Shown in pieces: positions 53,624 through 64,000 of a stretch of DNA of 64,000 bases. Each line of letters begins with the position of its first letter. Within the stretch, counting starts at the first letter, position 1. The DNA comes from Aphidius gifuensis (taxonomy: Eukaryota > Arthropoda > Insecta > Hymenoptera > Braconidae): contig NC_057793.1 in the NCBI RefSeq assembly GCF_014905175.1, positions 15,934,173-15,998,172 of the forward strand, read 5' to 3'. The notes beneath the pieces are model-generated. The model made no database searches. It was given only the letters and a program-made list of their open reading frames with translations, and had not been told where the DNA came from. The position numbers were made by a program, and so were the translations under genes.

Positions 53624-54520
53624 ACATGCATGGAGGTGTATAAGGAGGGTAATCTCTCGAATTTCACTGAAGCTCACAGAATGAAGCAAGTCAGTACGTT
53701 TTTCTGCCGGTGATGACGCTAGTGGGCCGAGTGCCCAAAGTCACATGTTGTTTTTGTTTACATTTTTTTTTTTTTTTTGTGTAGCTCAGTTAGAGTATTC
53801 CTTCATTCTGTAAAAAAATAATACAACGACATAATACATTATTTAATTAACAAATAAAATTAAAGCAATTTATTTTAATAAAATAAACACCAAGGAAAAG
53901 CAAAGTCTAAGAAAAAGATAAAGCTAAGGAATTAATGTTGCTTACCATATAATTTCTTTATAGTCACATCAATTCTTTAGCTTCATCTTTTTCTTAGCTA
54001 CTGTTTTCCTTTGGTATTTTTTTTATGATAATGAATTACTTTAATGTTAAATGAACAATTTTCTATTAAAAAGATTATTCCAAATAAATTCTATTTCAAT
54101 TACATGTGATGCAAATGTTGACATAAAAAATAATAATATAGTCCAATTGAAGTATTGAAAAAAAAAACAAAAATGTTTATGATGACATTAATAGATATGA
54201 ACAAGAAAAACCAAGTTTTTTAGAGAAATTAGTTGGTAAAGAAAAAAGATAAAAAAACCACCAAAGGGTTTGTATTGAATATATCGAAATTTTTATTTTG
54301 ACTTTCTTTTTTACTTGAAGAGTTTTATCGACTGCGATTATTATATTTGCAAAAAAAATATATATATTGAAATTTATAAATTATTATCTAAATTTTTATC
54401 GAAACATTTTTTTCTCCTTGACGAGCTTCATTGATTTATATTAATAAATTTTAGAATTAATCATTATTCTAATAACTATACGATATATAACCGATAAATA
54501 GCCGTTTTTTCCATACTTTC
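53624..54520. other. Mixed repeat fragments, no gene
   Basis: 53628-53740 repeats, in diverged form, the text CATGGAGGT.TA.AAGGAG.GTAATCTC found at 52088-52120. 53880-54020 is an inverted pair of CCAAGGAAAAGC / GTTTTCCTTTGG type. 54290-54520 is a diverged relative of the GATATCCG fold-back arm. Confidence 0.5.
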
Positions 54521-54686
54521 ACTCCATTTTTAACCACTTTGCTGATGTGTAGGAATTTTTTCCGTATTTTTCCCGTAATCGTGAGAAAATTTCCTATAAA
54601 AACTGAATAAAAAAACATGTTGTCTAGGATATAATAATATCCTCTGAAAGTGTTGATGTAATAGATTTGTGTTTGTTTTATTAATA
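54521..54686 (+). repeat. 166-bp direct repeat, copy 1
   Basis: From ACTCCATTTTTAACCACTTT to TTTGTTTTATTAATA; base-identical by eye to 54782-54947. The sequence is a piece of the GATATCCG fold-back arm. Confidence 0.9.
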
Positions 54687-54763
54687 GTATATTTCGTTAC
54701 AAGTGCCCACTCAGAGAGTGTGCTCTCAACGAATTTGGAGGGGCAAGCACGAGCCTTGGCGAT
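54687..54763 (+). repeat. Left half of the TTCGTTACA palindromic MITE
   Basis: Identical to the first ~77 bases at 47379-47455 (GTATATTTCGTTACAAGTGC to GAGCCTTGGCGA), stopping near the hairpin tip. A short unique stretch (54764-54781) follows before the second 166-bp copy. Confidence 0.85.
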
Positions 54764-54781
54764 TAAGCAATTTAAATTTTA

Positions 54782-54947
54782 ACTCCATTTTTAACCACTT
54801 TGCTGATGTGTAGGAATTTTTTCCGTATTTTTCCCGTAATCGTGAGAAAATTTCCTATAAAAACTGAATAAAAAAACATGTTGTCTAGGATATAATAATA
54901 TCCTCTGAAAGTGTTGATGTAATAGATTTGTGTTTGTTTTATTAATA
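54782..54947 (+). repeat. 166-bp direct repeat, copy 2
   Basis: Second copy of 54521-54686. The upstream flanks of the two copies differ, so only this block was duplicated. Confidence 0.9.
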
Positions 54948-55204
54948 TTCTTTTATTCTTATTTGGATTAATACGTCTTTACTTTTATACGCCGTGTAAC
55001 ATACATTACAGCACCTCGATAGTTCAATTCCCAAACTATATTTTACAAACGCTATTTCGCATTTAGTATGTTAAACAAACTTGAATAATTTAAAATCAAT
55101 AAATATCGACAGATGAAATATAATATATATAGTTGAATCCTAATAATATCGATATTGAAACTTTGAATATCACTGTGTTTTTTCATACGTAATACATTAT
55201 ACTT

Positions 55205-55271
55205 ATTAAAAAAGGTACTTTTTAGTTTAAATCGAAAATTTTTCTTTAAACTAAAAAGTACCTTTTTTAAT
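55205..55271. repeat. 27-bp-stem hairpin
   Basis: ATTAAAAAAGGTACTTTTTA(GTTTAAA) and its complement are separated by 13 bases; the arms are perfect. Confidence 0.8.
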
Positions 55272-55338
55272 ACACTATAATAAACATAATAATTATGAAT
55301 ATGAATATTTATCAAGTTTACCATTTTTCTTTTACTTC

Positions 55339-55538
55339 CCGAGGAACGAAATTTATATATATTTTTATATACCTTTATATATTCACATATAACTTTATAA
55401 AATTTTATATAATTTTATATAATTTTATATAATTATATAAAAATTTAAAGAATTTTTAAACTCTCTATATATAATTATATACAACTTTATAAAATTTTAT
55501 ACAATTATATGAACTTATATATAAATTTCGTTCCTCGG
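55339..55538. mobile_element. 200-bp palindromic MITE (CCGAGGAACGAAATTTATATA ends)
   Basis: CCGAGGAACGAAATTTATAT at 55339 pairs with ATATAAATTTCGTTCCTCGG at 55519-55538. The interior is AT-rich with TATATAATTTTATATAA repeats. Confidence 0.78.
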
Positions 55539-57690
55539 GTTTAATTGAAAAAGTATAAATAAATTATATTGTAAAAGTATCGTACAATTGCAATAATATT
55601 TTTTTCTTCCAAACTAATACATCAATGCCCGTGATGGAGAAGACAACATGGCCAAGCATCGGGCCGAGCCTGGCAAAATGTTGCCAAGTCTTGGCTACCA
55701 CTCTTGGTCAGTGCTTGTACCAGGCGTGGGGATTGACACCAATTTAAGCTTGGCTACCAATACTGGGCCAAGCATTGCATGCCAATACTCGGCCAAGACT
55801 TCCAAAAATTTAATAATTTTATAAAAAAAAAAAAAATTTTAATTGTTTAAAATATTTAATTTTTTTATTTATACAAGACAACTTAGGCCATGCGGTCAGA
55901 ATTTATTACAAGTTAAATCCCGATGATTTTAATCAGTTTAAATTCATAATTTACGTAACCAAATATTACGTAAATATATTTAAAAATATTTAAGCAAAAT
56001 AAATCAATAAAAATATCGAATAAATATAACTTACAGTTTTTCGGCTGGTGACTCTTAAAATTATTCTAAGACTTTTCAAAGCACGTATTAGAGCAGTCGG
56101 AGCAGTTAGAGCTGGTAGTCACAGGATCAGGGATCCCAGTGAACTGATCGATATATTGGGTCAGGCTATTTAAAATGAAAAGATAAATTTTACTTGTATT
56201 GCGGGGCATCGTCAACTCATTGGAGTGTTTATTTACTTGAAAAACAATTAAAATTAACCATTTTGTTTCAATATGTCTGAACTATTTTTATCTGGTTTTT
56301 AATAAAATTTAAAAATGGTAGCCACGAAAAGTTTTTTTCCACTACAGTCAAAACTAAACGGAAATCGATAAAATCATGAAATCCACAGTTTTAACATTAC
56401 TCTCAACCTTTAAGACCATTTGAACTATCTACAAAACTTAATCTAAAAAAAAATTTTTAGGAACAAATTCGTTCTATTGAAAATTGAAAATTTTCAAAAC
56501 TCCGGCGAAAGCCCGTGTGGTTTATCTCGATTATTCCAAATTCATTACAGTTTAATTTTTTTTACCATTTTAAATTATATGATTGAATTTTTTTATTTTT
56601 TTCCTGACGTGCGCTGTCAAATTATGTACACAATACAGATAAAACAAATTTGAGGTTATACTTCATGTAGGTATTGATATCAATGATTCTATTAGATTTG
56701 TTCAAGAAATAAATCAATACAAATATTAAAAAAATAAATCGTTCATTTTACTTTTTTTTCAACTAAACAAATTTTTTTTTTCAAATCATTTTGTTTAATA
56801 CTTTTATTTATAAAAATTTTTCCGTAGCAATTTTTTTTTTTTTTTAATAACGTGATAATTTAAATAACTATTCTATCGAACAAGCAAATTATAACCACAG
56901 CAAAAAAAACTTTTACGCATGCGCGCATCCCTTTTTTTTGAAAAAACAGTGTTAAAATTTAAATTATTAGTTGTTTATACCTTCAATAACTTTTGAACAA
57001 ATAAACATAAAAAAATTTTGTAAAGCCCAAAAAATTCCTGATTAAATTTCTGAGAGCCACACTCGGTTCTAAAAAATCGTTAAAAGCAATCCTTCATGGC
57101 TATTTTTTTATTAGAACATACCAGACACTACTTATTATTATAAACAACTGTTGATAACTAATTAACGCAGGTTCGGAGCGTTTTTTATCAAGATAGTGTG
57201 GCTCTCGGTATTGAAAAGGCCAACAATTTGAGACCAAATGGAAGTATATAAGTTAATTTTTTAAAAAGTTATGTGAGGTATAAAAAAACGCAAATTTTGT
57301 TTTTTTGTTAATTAACAAATTTCTAACAATAGCAAAAAAAAAACTACCTCTTAATTATATAGATTTTGCAATTTTAAATGTTTAGGCAAAAAATCGCATC
57401 CACGATTTGTTTTTAGTTTTCTTAATATTTTGATTTTAAAAGTTTTGCAAAAACATTTTTTGTTGATAACTAATTTATTAACAATGAGAATATTTTTTTT
57501 TTCTGTTCTCGGTTGTAGTATTTCTTCTAGGCTTCAATTTGGTTCTAATACGAGCATCATATCTATATTATTTCAGAAGATATGAACATTTTTCTAAATT
57601 CATATAGTGAAAACAATAGTAGTACGCTTCCGCCTACGTAAAAAATATATAAAATATTATCCTATCACGTTAAAAAAATGTAAATATCAA
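55539..57690. other. Upstream sequence, one repeat cluster, no gene
   Basis: 55640-55800 has several TTGGCCAAGCATTGG / TGGCTACCA.T units resembling subterminal repeats of a CCCAGG-type element. 56460-56510 resembles the GACCTGGTAAC family (TTTTCAA.ACTCCGGC). The rest holds nothing I can support. Confidence 0.5.
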
Positions 57691-57812
57691 AAGACTCGGT
57701 AGAGTCTCAAGTCATTTTTTTCCAGCGTGAGACTCAGAGAGTAATAGTATAAATAGGTTGCATGGGTACGACGTCACGAATTTTTGATTGCTCAATAACT
57801 TAATTATTATTA

Positions 57813-57925
57813 ACCCAGGTAGAAAACTTCCGTCGGCCCGACTGTCGGCCGACTGAGTGTACCGACTTATTAAGTCGGAGAAAAGTCGGGATTTCGGTCG
57901 GGCCGACGTCGGATCTTCTGTTAAA
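57813..57925 (+). mobile_element. CCCAGGTAG terminus with CGGCCGAC repeats
   Basis: CCCAGGTAGAAAACTTCCGTC is followed by self-complementary GTCGGCCCGACTGTCGGCCG-type units to 57918. No matching right end was found. Likely one end of another member of the element B superfamily. Confidence 0.5.
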
Positions 57926-58099
57926 TTCCCTTAAAGTAAAAAATTTAGAAAATCGATTGCATTTTCCGAAAGAAACTAAATTGTTGATAGATAGACTATT
58001 TATGTTTGTAATTTGTTTCTAATTATTCTAATCATGAATATTTTTCAATAGATTAAGCATAGTTTTTTGTTTTACTCAAATTAGCATTAAAATGACAGC

Positions 58100-58743
58100 A
58101 GCTGTGTTCGATGGTCGTCTCGGCTCAGTTCCGTCTCACTTACGGCTCACTTATGGCGCTAGCGACGTACAGCTGTTCGAAGAACTACAAAGGCACAAAA
58201 TCTCAATACAGGTGCTTATCTATATCATCACTGTATCAATGCTTCAATAAATATTGTTTATTTACTTTATGCAAACAGAGTCATCATAATAATCTATTAC
58301 AATGAGTTGATAAATATATAATCAAAGTGAATATAGAAAATATAATTCAGGTGAGAGCAAATAGTGAATGAAAGAAATAAAAATGAAAATACAAATTTTG
58401 GAGATGGAATTATTATCTGTGCCATTGAACAATAATTTTTTATCTTTTATACATAGGAAATAGATGAAAACAATCAAAATAATATTATAAACTCATTTTG
58501 TTATTACGAAATTAAAGTTTTAATAAATAACAATAAATTTTAAAACGACAACGAACAACAACCACAATCGTCATTTCGTCAATCAACAATATTTATTGGA
58601 GCATTGATACAGTGATGATATAGATAGGCACCTGTATTGAGATTTTGTGCCTTTGTAGTTCTTCAAACAACCGTACGTCGCTAGCGCCATAAGTGAGCCG
58701 TAAGTGAGACGGAACTGAGCCGAGACGACCATCGAACACAGCT
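58100..58743. mobile_element. 644-bp TIR element nested in the palindrome's left arm
   Basis: AGCTGTGTTCGATGGTCGTC pairs with GACGACCATCGAACACAGCT; the arms extend over 150 bp (CTCAGTTCCGTCTCACTTAC, CACCTGTATTGAGATTTTG). It is flanked by AGC (58097-58099, 58744-58746); the intact right arm of the host palindrome shows the empty site. Confidence 0.88.
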
Positions 58744-59554
58744 AGCTTGAGGTTATAATCGAGATTTTAGACGACATTTATAAGAAAACGGTTCTCATCC
58801 AATTACTGTATATCGAAAATACTAAGCCTGCTCTTTTACCGGCAGGCTAGCGACGAGTAATTTTAAATATGCAACTTTAACAATCATGTTCATGTTTGGA
58901 TCGGTTTGGATTAAAAACAACAAGTTTCATAAATAAAAAAATCGTCTTGAATATCGTATTAGAATATAATTACCGATTGTTTTAACATCTGTATATTGTA
59001 TTGTTGACTCAGGTATATTACTATTATAATTATTATCATTATCATGTAGGAAATAAGGTAGCTAACCATACTGCTTTTTCTTGAACATTTTTATTCATTT
59101 AATAAATAAAGTACATGTAAATTTATTTAACAAAAATAAAAATGTCCAAGGAAAAGAAAACATTAATAGAAAAAGATAGCTAAGGAATTGAGGTCGCCAA
59201 AAATTGTTTTTAAAGGAAATAATGTTGCTTAAAATATAATTTTTGGCAACTTCTGGCTTATCCTACTACTTTCCTTGGACATTTTTTATTCATTTTATAA
59301 ATAAAATATATGTAAATTTTTTTTTAAAAAATACAAATGTCCAAGGAAAAGCAGTAGCTAAGGAATTAATGTGGCTAAGGAATGAATGTTGCCAAAAAAA
59401 TATGTTTCAAGGGAATAATTCCTTAGTCACATTAATTCCTTAGCTACATTTTTTCCTTAGCTACTGCTTTTCCGGGACATTTTTTATGTAATTTATAAAT
59501 AAAGTACATGTAAATTTATTTTTTAAAAATACAAGTGTCCAAGAAAAAGCAGTA

Positions 59555-60128
59555 CACGGAGAGAAATCCGCAGCAAATATTACTGTAGTGGTATCGTAAA
59601 AATCATAGCTGACGTCATTAAAGTGACTGATTCCCACTTATTATAATGATTATTATTATATTTCATCTAAATTTTTTACTGTAGTCTACCGGAATTTTTG
59701 GAAGTCTCGAGTTAATGGTATACTTTATGCCAGAAATTACTGTAGTGTACAGCAGGTTTTCCCGCCAGATGACACGAATATTTATAGGAAATCAAGTGTG
59801 TTCCTAACCTCTTGTAAAAAAGTTTATTGTTTTTATTTTATTCATGAATTTAAATTAAAATACGGTGAAACACATGGAAATTATAAAATGGTTTATTCTT
59901 TTAAAATTTATAAACACATTACATTTTTATTCTGATGTTTAAATAATAAGGTTTTATTTAATTTTTTGTGACGTTTTTTTGTTTTGTTTTGATTAAAATT
60001 ACTGTAGTGTAGTAGGAAATTCTAGTCGATCCTGGTGGCCTCCCCACGCAACTTCTCAATTTCCAGTAGACTACAGTAAAATTTGTTTGATACTCTACAG
60101 CATTATTTGCTGCGGATTTCTCTTCGTC
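59555..60128. mobile_element. 574-bp CACGGAGAGAAA element nested in the palindrome array
   Basis: CACGGAGAGAAATCCGCAGC and its near-complement GCTGCGGATTTCTCTTCGTC bound it, with a TA duplication on both sides (59553-59554, 60129-60130) inside a TAGCTAAGG unit. It contains ACTGTAGT-rich inverted text. Same end as 7517 and 30398. Confidence 0.82.
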
Positions 60129-62149
60129 TAGCTAAGGAAAAGATGTAGCTAAGGAATTGAGGTTGCCAAAAAAATATGTTTCACGGAAATAATTCCCGAG
60201 TCACATTAATTCCTTAGCTACATCTTTTCCTTAGCTACTGCTTTTTCTTTTACATTTGTATTTTTAAAAAATAAATTTACATGTATTTTATTTATAAATG
60301 AATAAAAAATGTCTAAGGAAAAGCAGTAGCTAAGGAATAAATGTGACTCTGGAATTATTTCCTTGAAACATAATTTTTCGGCAACATTAATTCCTTAGCC
60401 ACATTAATTCCTTAGCTACTGCTTTTCCTTGGACATTTTTTATTCATTTTATGAATAAAATATATGTAAATTTTTTTTTTAAAAATACGAATGTCCAAGG
60501 AAAAGCAGTAGCTAAGGAATTAATGTGGCTAAGGAATGAATGTTGCCAAAAAATTATGTTTCAAGGTAATAATTCCTTAGTCACATTAATTCCTTAGCTA
60601 CATTTTTTCCTGAGCTACTGCTTTTCCGGGACATTTTTTATTTATTTTATAAATAAAGTACATGTAAATTTATTTTTTAAAAATACAAGTGTCCAAGAAA
60701 AAGCAGTAGCTAAGGAAACGATGAAGCTAAGGAATTGAGGTCGCCAAAAAATTATGTTTCACAGAAATAATTCCCGAGTCACATTAATTCCTTAGCTACA
60801 TCTTTTCCTTAGCTACTGCTTTTTCTTGGACATTTTTTATTTATTTTATAAATAAAATACATGTAAATTTATTTTTTAAAAATACAAATGTCCAAGAAAA
60901 AGCAGTAGCTAAGGAAAAGATGCAGCTAAGTAATTGAGGTTGCCAAAAAATTATGTTTCAAAGAAATAATTCCTGAGTCACATTAATTCCTTAGCTACAT
61001 TTTTTCCTTAGCTACTGCTTTTCCTTGGACATTTTTTATTTATTTTATAAATAAAATACATGTAAATTTATTTTTTAAAAATACAAATGTCCAAGAAAAA
61101 GCAGTAGCTAAGGAAAAGATGTAGCTAAGGAATTGAGGTTGCCAAAAAATTATATTTTAAGCAACATTATTTCCATGAAACATAATTCTTCGGCAATCTT
61201 AATTTCTTAGCTACTGCTTTTCCTTGGACATTTTTATTTATTTCAGAAATAAAATACATGTAAATTTAATTTTTAAGAATACAATAGTCTAACAAAAAAC
61301 AGTAGCTAAGAAAAGAATGTAGCTCAGGAAATGAGGTTGCCAAAAAATTATATTTTAAGCAACATTATTTCCTTAAAAAACATTTTTTTGGCAAACTCAA
61401 TTCCTTAGCTACATCTTTTCCTTAGCAACTGCTTTTCCTTGGACATTTTTATTTTTGTTAAATAGAATTTATGTATTTTATTTATAAAATGAATAAAAAA
61501 TGTCCAAGGAAAAGCAGTAGCTAAGGAAAAGATGTAGCTCAGGAAATGAGGTTGCCAAAAAATTATATTTTAAGCAACATTATTTCCTTAAAAAACAATT
61601 TTTTGGCAACCTCAATTCCTTAGCTACATCTTTTCCTCAGCTACTGCTTTTCCTTGGACATTTTTATTTTTGTTAAATAAATTTACATGTACTTTATTTA
61701 TTAAATGAATAAAAATGTTCAAGAAAAAGCAGTATGGTTAGCTACCTTATTTCCTACATGATAATGATAATAATTATAATAGTAATATACCTGAGTCAAC
61801 AATACAATATACAGATGTTAAAACAATCGGTAATTATATTCTAATACGATATTCAAGACGATTTTTTTATTTATGAAACTTGTTGTTTTTAATCCAAACC
61901 GATCCAAACATGAACATTATTGTTAAAGTTGCATATTTAAAATTACTCGTCGCTAGCCTGCCGGTAAAAGAGCAGGCTTAGTATTTTCGATATACAGTAA
62001 TTGGATGAGAACCGTTTTCTTATAAATGTCGTCTAAAATCTCGACTGTAACCTCAAGCTGTCATTTTAATGTTAATTCGAGTGAAACAAAAAGTTATGCT
62101 TAATCTATTTAAAAATATTCATGATTAGAATAATTAGAAACAAATTACA

Positions 62150-62460
62150 ACCCTGACGGAATGGTGCAACCATTTTTCTTGGTTTATTAATGGTTATTTG
62201 TTGGTTTGGTTCATTTCAGGTTATTTAATGGTTCAATAGCCGTTAGTAAACTGTTAAATAACTCTATAAACGGTTGCATGTTGCGCGTTTGCAACCATTA
62301 TAGAACGGTTTTTTAACAAATTTCTAACGGTTATTTTAGGGTTCTATAACCGTTCAAACTGATAATTTATTCGGTGGTTAAGTAATGGTCATCTTCAGGT
62401 TGTTTAACGGTTACTATGAACTTATAAGTTATTATAGAGCGGTTTATGATTATTTTGGGA
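62150..62460. repeat. AACGGTTA-rich repeat block
   Basis: Starts CCCTGACGGAATGGTGCAAC. About a dozen variants of AACGGTTATT / TAATGGTTA follow in both orientations. This looks like the subterminal region of a TIR element whose partner end is not in view. Confidence 0.55.
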
Positions 62461-63105
62461 AAAAATGATGTAGATACTTAATGTAAACATTAATAATTTT
62501 TATTAATTATAACGATATCATGAATTCGTTTCAATTTGTTATTTACCAAACACTGGTGTATTTATTGATTCGTTACGATATTGTTCATTTGTTTTACATG
62601 AAAAAATAAGTTTTGTTAAATAATAAGCAGCGTTGAAAAAATACCTTCTCTTCTATTCAGTCCGTCTGACATATTCAAATAATTTCCCAACAATTACTCA
62701 ACTTCAAAGCTCTAAAACCAAAAATCATATAAATAGCGATTGCTGAAACTAATGGCTAAGTCGACTTCACAAAACATTTTTTTTTAACATCGACAACATC
62801 ATATATGAAGTCAGTCTGAAAAGCTTTTTTTGACTTTTCTAATAAATTTATTATTTATCCGCTAACCCATTGAACCCTGTCGACTTTGAACTCTACAATA
62901 CTTTTAATTTTTCCAAAACCAATTCTTTCGCAATATACTACGCAGTTGGAAAATTCAGTGTTTCCATCAGCATTGGAAGAACGATACTCTATTTTATTGG
63001 ATAATACTTTGGGTCTTGAGATAACTAATTAAGTGACGTGGTACCCATTATTTGCTATCTAGCTTGCTCGCACTCGGAAGGAGATCGAATACTTTTCGTA
63101 CTAAC
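62461..63105. other. Nothing recognised
   Basis: AT-rich, no supported gene or repeat. Confidence 0.5.
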
Positions 63106-63340
63106 CCTGGTAGAATTATTTCTCTGCCATTACTCCGGCTTTCTCCGGCATTACTCCGTTTTTGGCCTATTTTCGGAGAAATCACTCCGGCAGGAGATTG
63201 AAGACGGAGAAATTACTCTGGCATAAGGTTGGTGGCGGAGAAATTACTCCGGCATGAGGTTGATGGTGGGGAAATTACTTCGGCATGAGATTGATGGTTG
63301 AGAAATTTTTCTGGCATGGGATGGATGGCGGAGAAAATAT
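63106..63340 (+). repeat. CCCTGGTAG terminus with 31-bp repeats
   Basis: CCCTGGTAGAATTATTTCTC is followed by about five 31-bp units of CGGAGAAATTACTCCGGCAT + GAGGTTGATGG from 63172. The end motif differs by one base from CCCAGGTAG, and subterminal repeats follow as in element B. Confidence 0.6.
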
Positions 63341-63599
63341 TGAAATTGTTATTAATAAATTATCCGTTTGACTATTTTTGAGCAGACAAACTAAAAGTAT
63401 TTTTCATCGGTTGAACATTTTCATGATATGACAATCTATTCTTTTGTGTTCTTTTGGTTTATGGAGAACCACATGCAACCTTGCACATACACAATCTTTA
63501 TTGAATTACAATTACACATGCTTTATTGAAAAAAAAAAATAAAAAACATGTGTGTGTTAGCAGTACGCGCGAGGGAAGTGAAACTTCTTTCGCAGTCTG

Positions 63600-64000
63600 T
63601 CAAGATATTTGTAACGACTTTAATAATATGAACAATCAATTAATTAGTGATGATATTATTAATATTGATAAAGTTCATAGTATAAATGATATCAATATGA
63701 TATTTATAATAATAATATCAATCATATCGTTAATATTCAAAATATAAATATTGATAATATTATCAATATTATATCGTTATTGATATTGTTATTATTATTA
63801 ATACCATTGGTATTATAAATTTTTGATATTAAAATTATTATCAATATTATTATTATTTATACAATGAATATATATAAATAATAATAATAATAATAACAAT
63901 AATTTAAATAATATCATAAATTATTAACAATATTATTGATATTAATAACAATATCTATAATAATAATATCCGAAATATAAATATTAATAATTACTAATAT
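63600..64000. repeat. AT-only simple sequence
   Basis: TAATATTATCAATATTAT / AATAATAATA low-complexity sequence to the window edge; no gene. Just before it, at 63575-63590, is a copy of the GAAGTGAAACTTCTTT motif. Confidence 0.8.

Larger units (their letters stand above)
58007..62149. mobile_element. 4.1-kb giant palindrome (fold-back element)
   Basis: TGTAATTTGTTTCTAATTAT at 58007 pairs with its complement ending at 62149. The arms continue for over 1 kb, including unique text such as GCCTGCTCTTTTACCGGCAG (58829) against CTGCCGGTAAAAGAGCAGGC (61959-61978). The central 2.5 kb is an alternating inverted array of TTCCTTAGCTACTGCTTTTC / CAAGGAAAAGCAGTAGC units with TACATGTAAATTTATTTTT spacers. 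Two elements are nested inside. No gene. Confidence 0.88.

Noticed and set aside
58111..58305. 64-aa plus-strand frame
   Set aside because: It lies inside a TIR element whose other arm carries the same sequence inverted; no coding sign.

Overview
The window is AT-rich insect nuclear DNA, most likely from a hymenopteran such as a parasitoid wasp (low certainty on the order). There are spliced genes, no bacterial gene organisation, and a dense, nested load of transposable elements. The one host gene I can identify is UBL3 (membrane-anchored ubiquitin-fold protein), on the minus strand. Its start exon is at 51068-51097, its second coding exon at 41575-41683 and its third at 4775-4939. Reading phase and splice sites agree across all three. 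Intron 1 is about 9.4 kb and intron 2 about 36.6 kb, so most of the window is UBL3 intron filled with transposons. The last exon, expected to carry the prenylation box, was not found.

Layout. 1-1838: left-facing Ty1/copia element (LTR, tRNA-iMet-type primer site, intact Gag-protease reading frame running off the edge). 2628-7910: a TTAA-flanked MITE, fold-back elements and tandem repeats around UBL3 exon 3. 7517-18189: a transposon-like region ('element A') with an 11-copy 174-bp array, an eight-exon companion gene split by a hAT element, and a C2H2 zinc-finger transposase gene. 18192-28059: 'element B', a 9.87-kb transposon with CCCAGGTAGGA ends, a CACTA/tnp2-like transposase and a DUF4806-like companion gene; it is inserted inside a fragment of a third, A-like transposase. 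30398-37379: 'element C', TIR-bounded, holding a Helentron, a small J-domain reading frame and a triplicated cysteine-motif segment. 37389-51067: MITEs and satellite-like fold-backs around UBL3 exon 2, many carrying TTAGCTA arrays. 51098-64000: upstream of UBL3 exon 1, mostly hAT and palindromic elements, including a 4.1-kb palindrome at 58007-62149.

How it fits together: A and B have the same two-part plan (transposase plus spliced accessory protein) with subterminal repeat arrays, as in CMC/CACTA-type elements that need multiple transposase binding sites. Each gene of A and B now carries at least one stop or frameshift, so both are probably dead but recent. Small elements with the same ends (for example 45183-46432) look like non-autonomous partners. 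Nested insertions with readable target duplications give a relative order of events. All family names come from recognition by eye; no database search was run.
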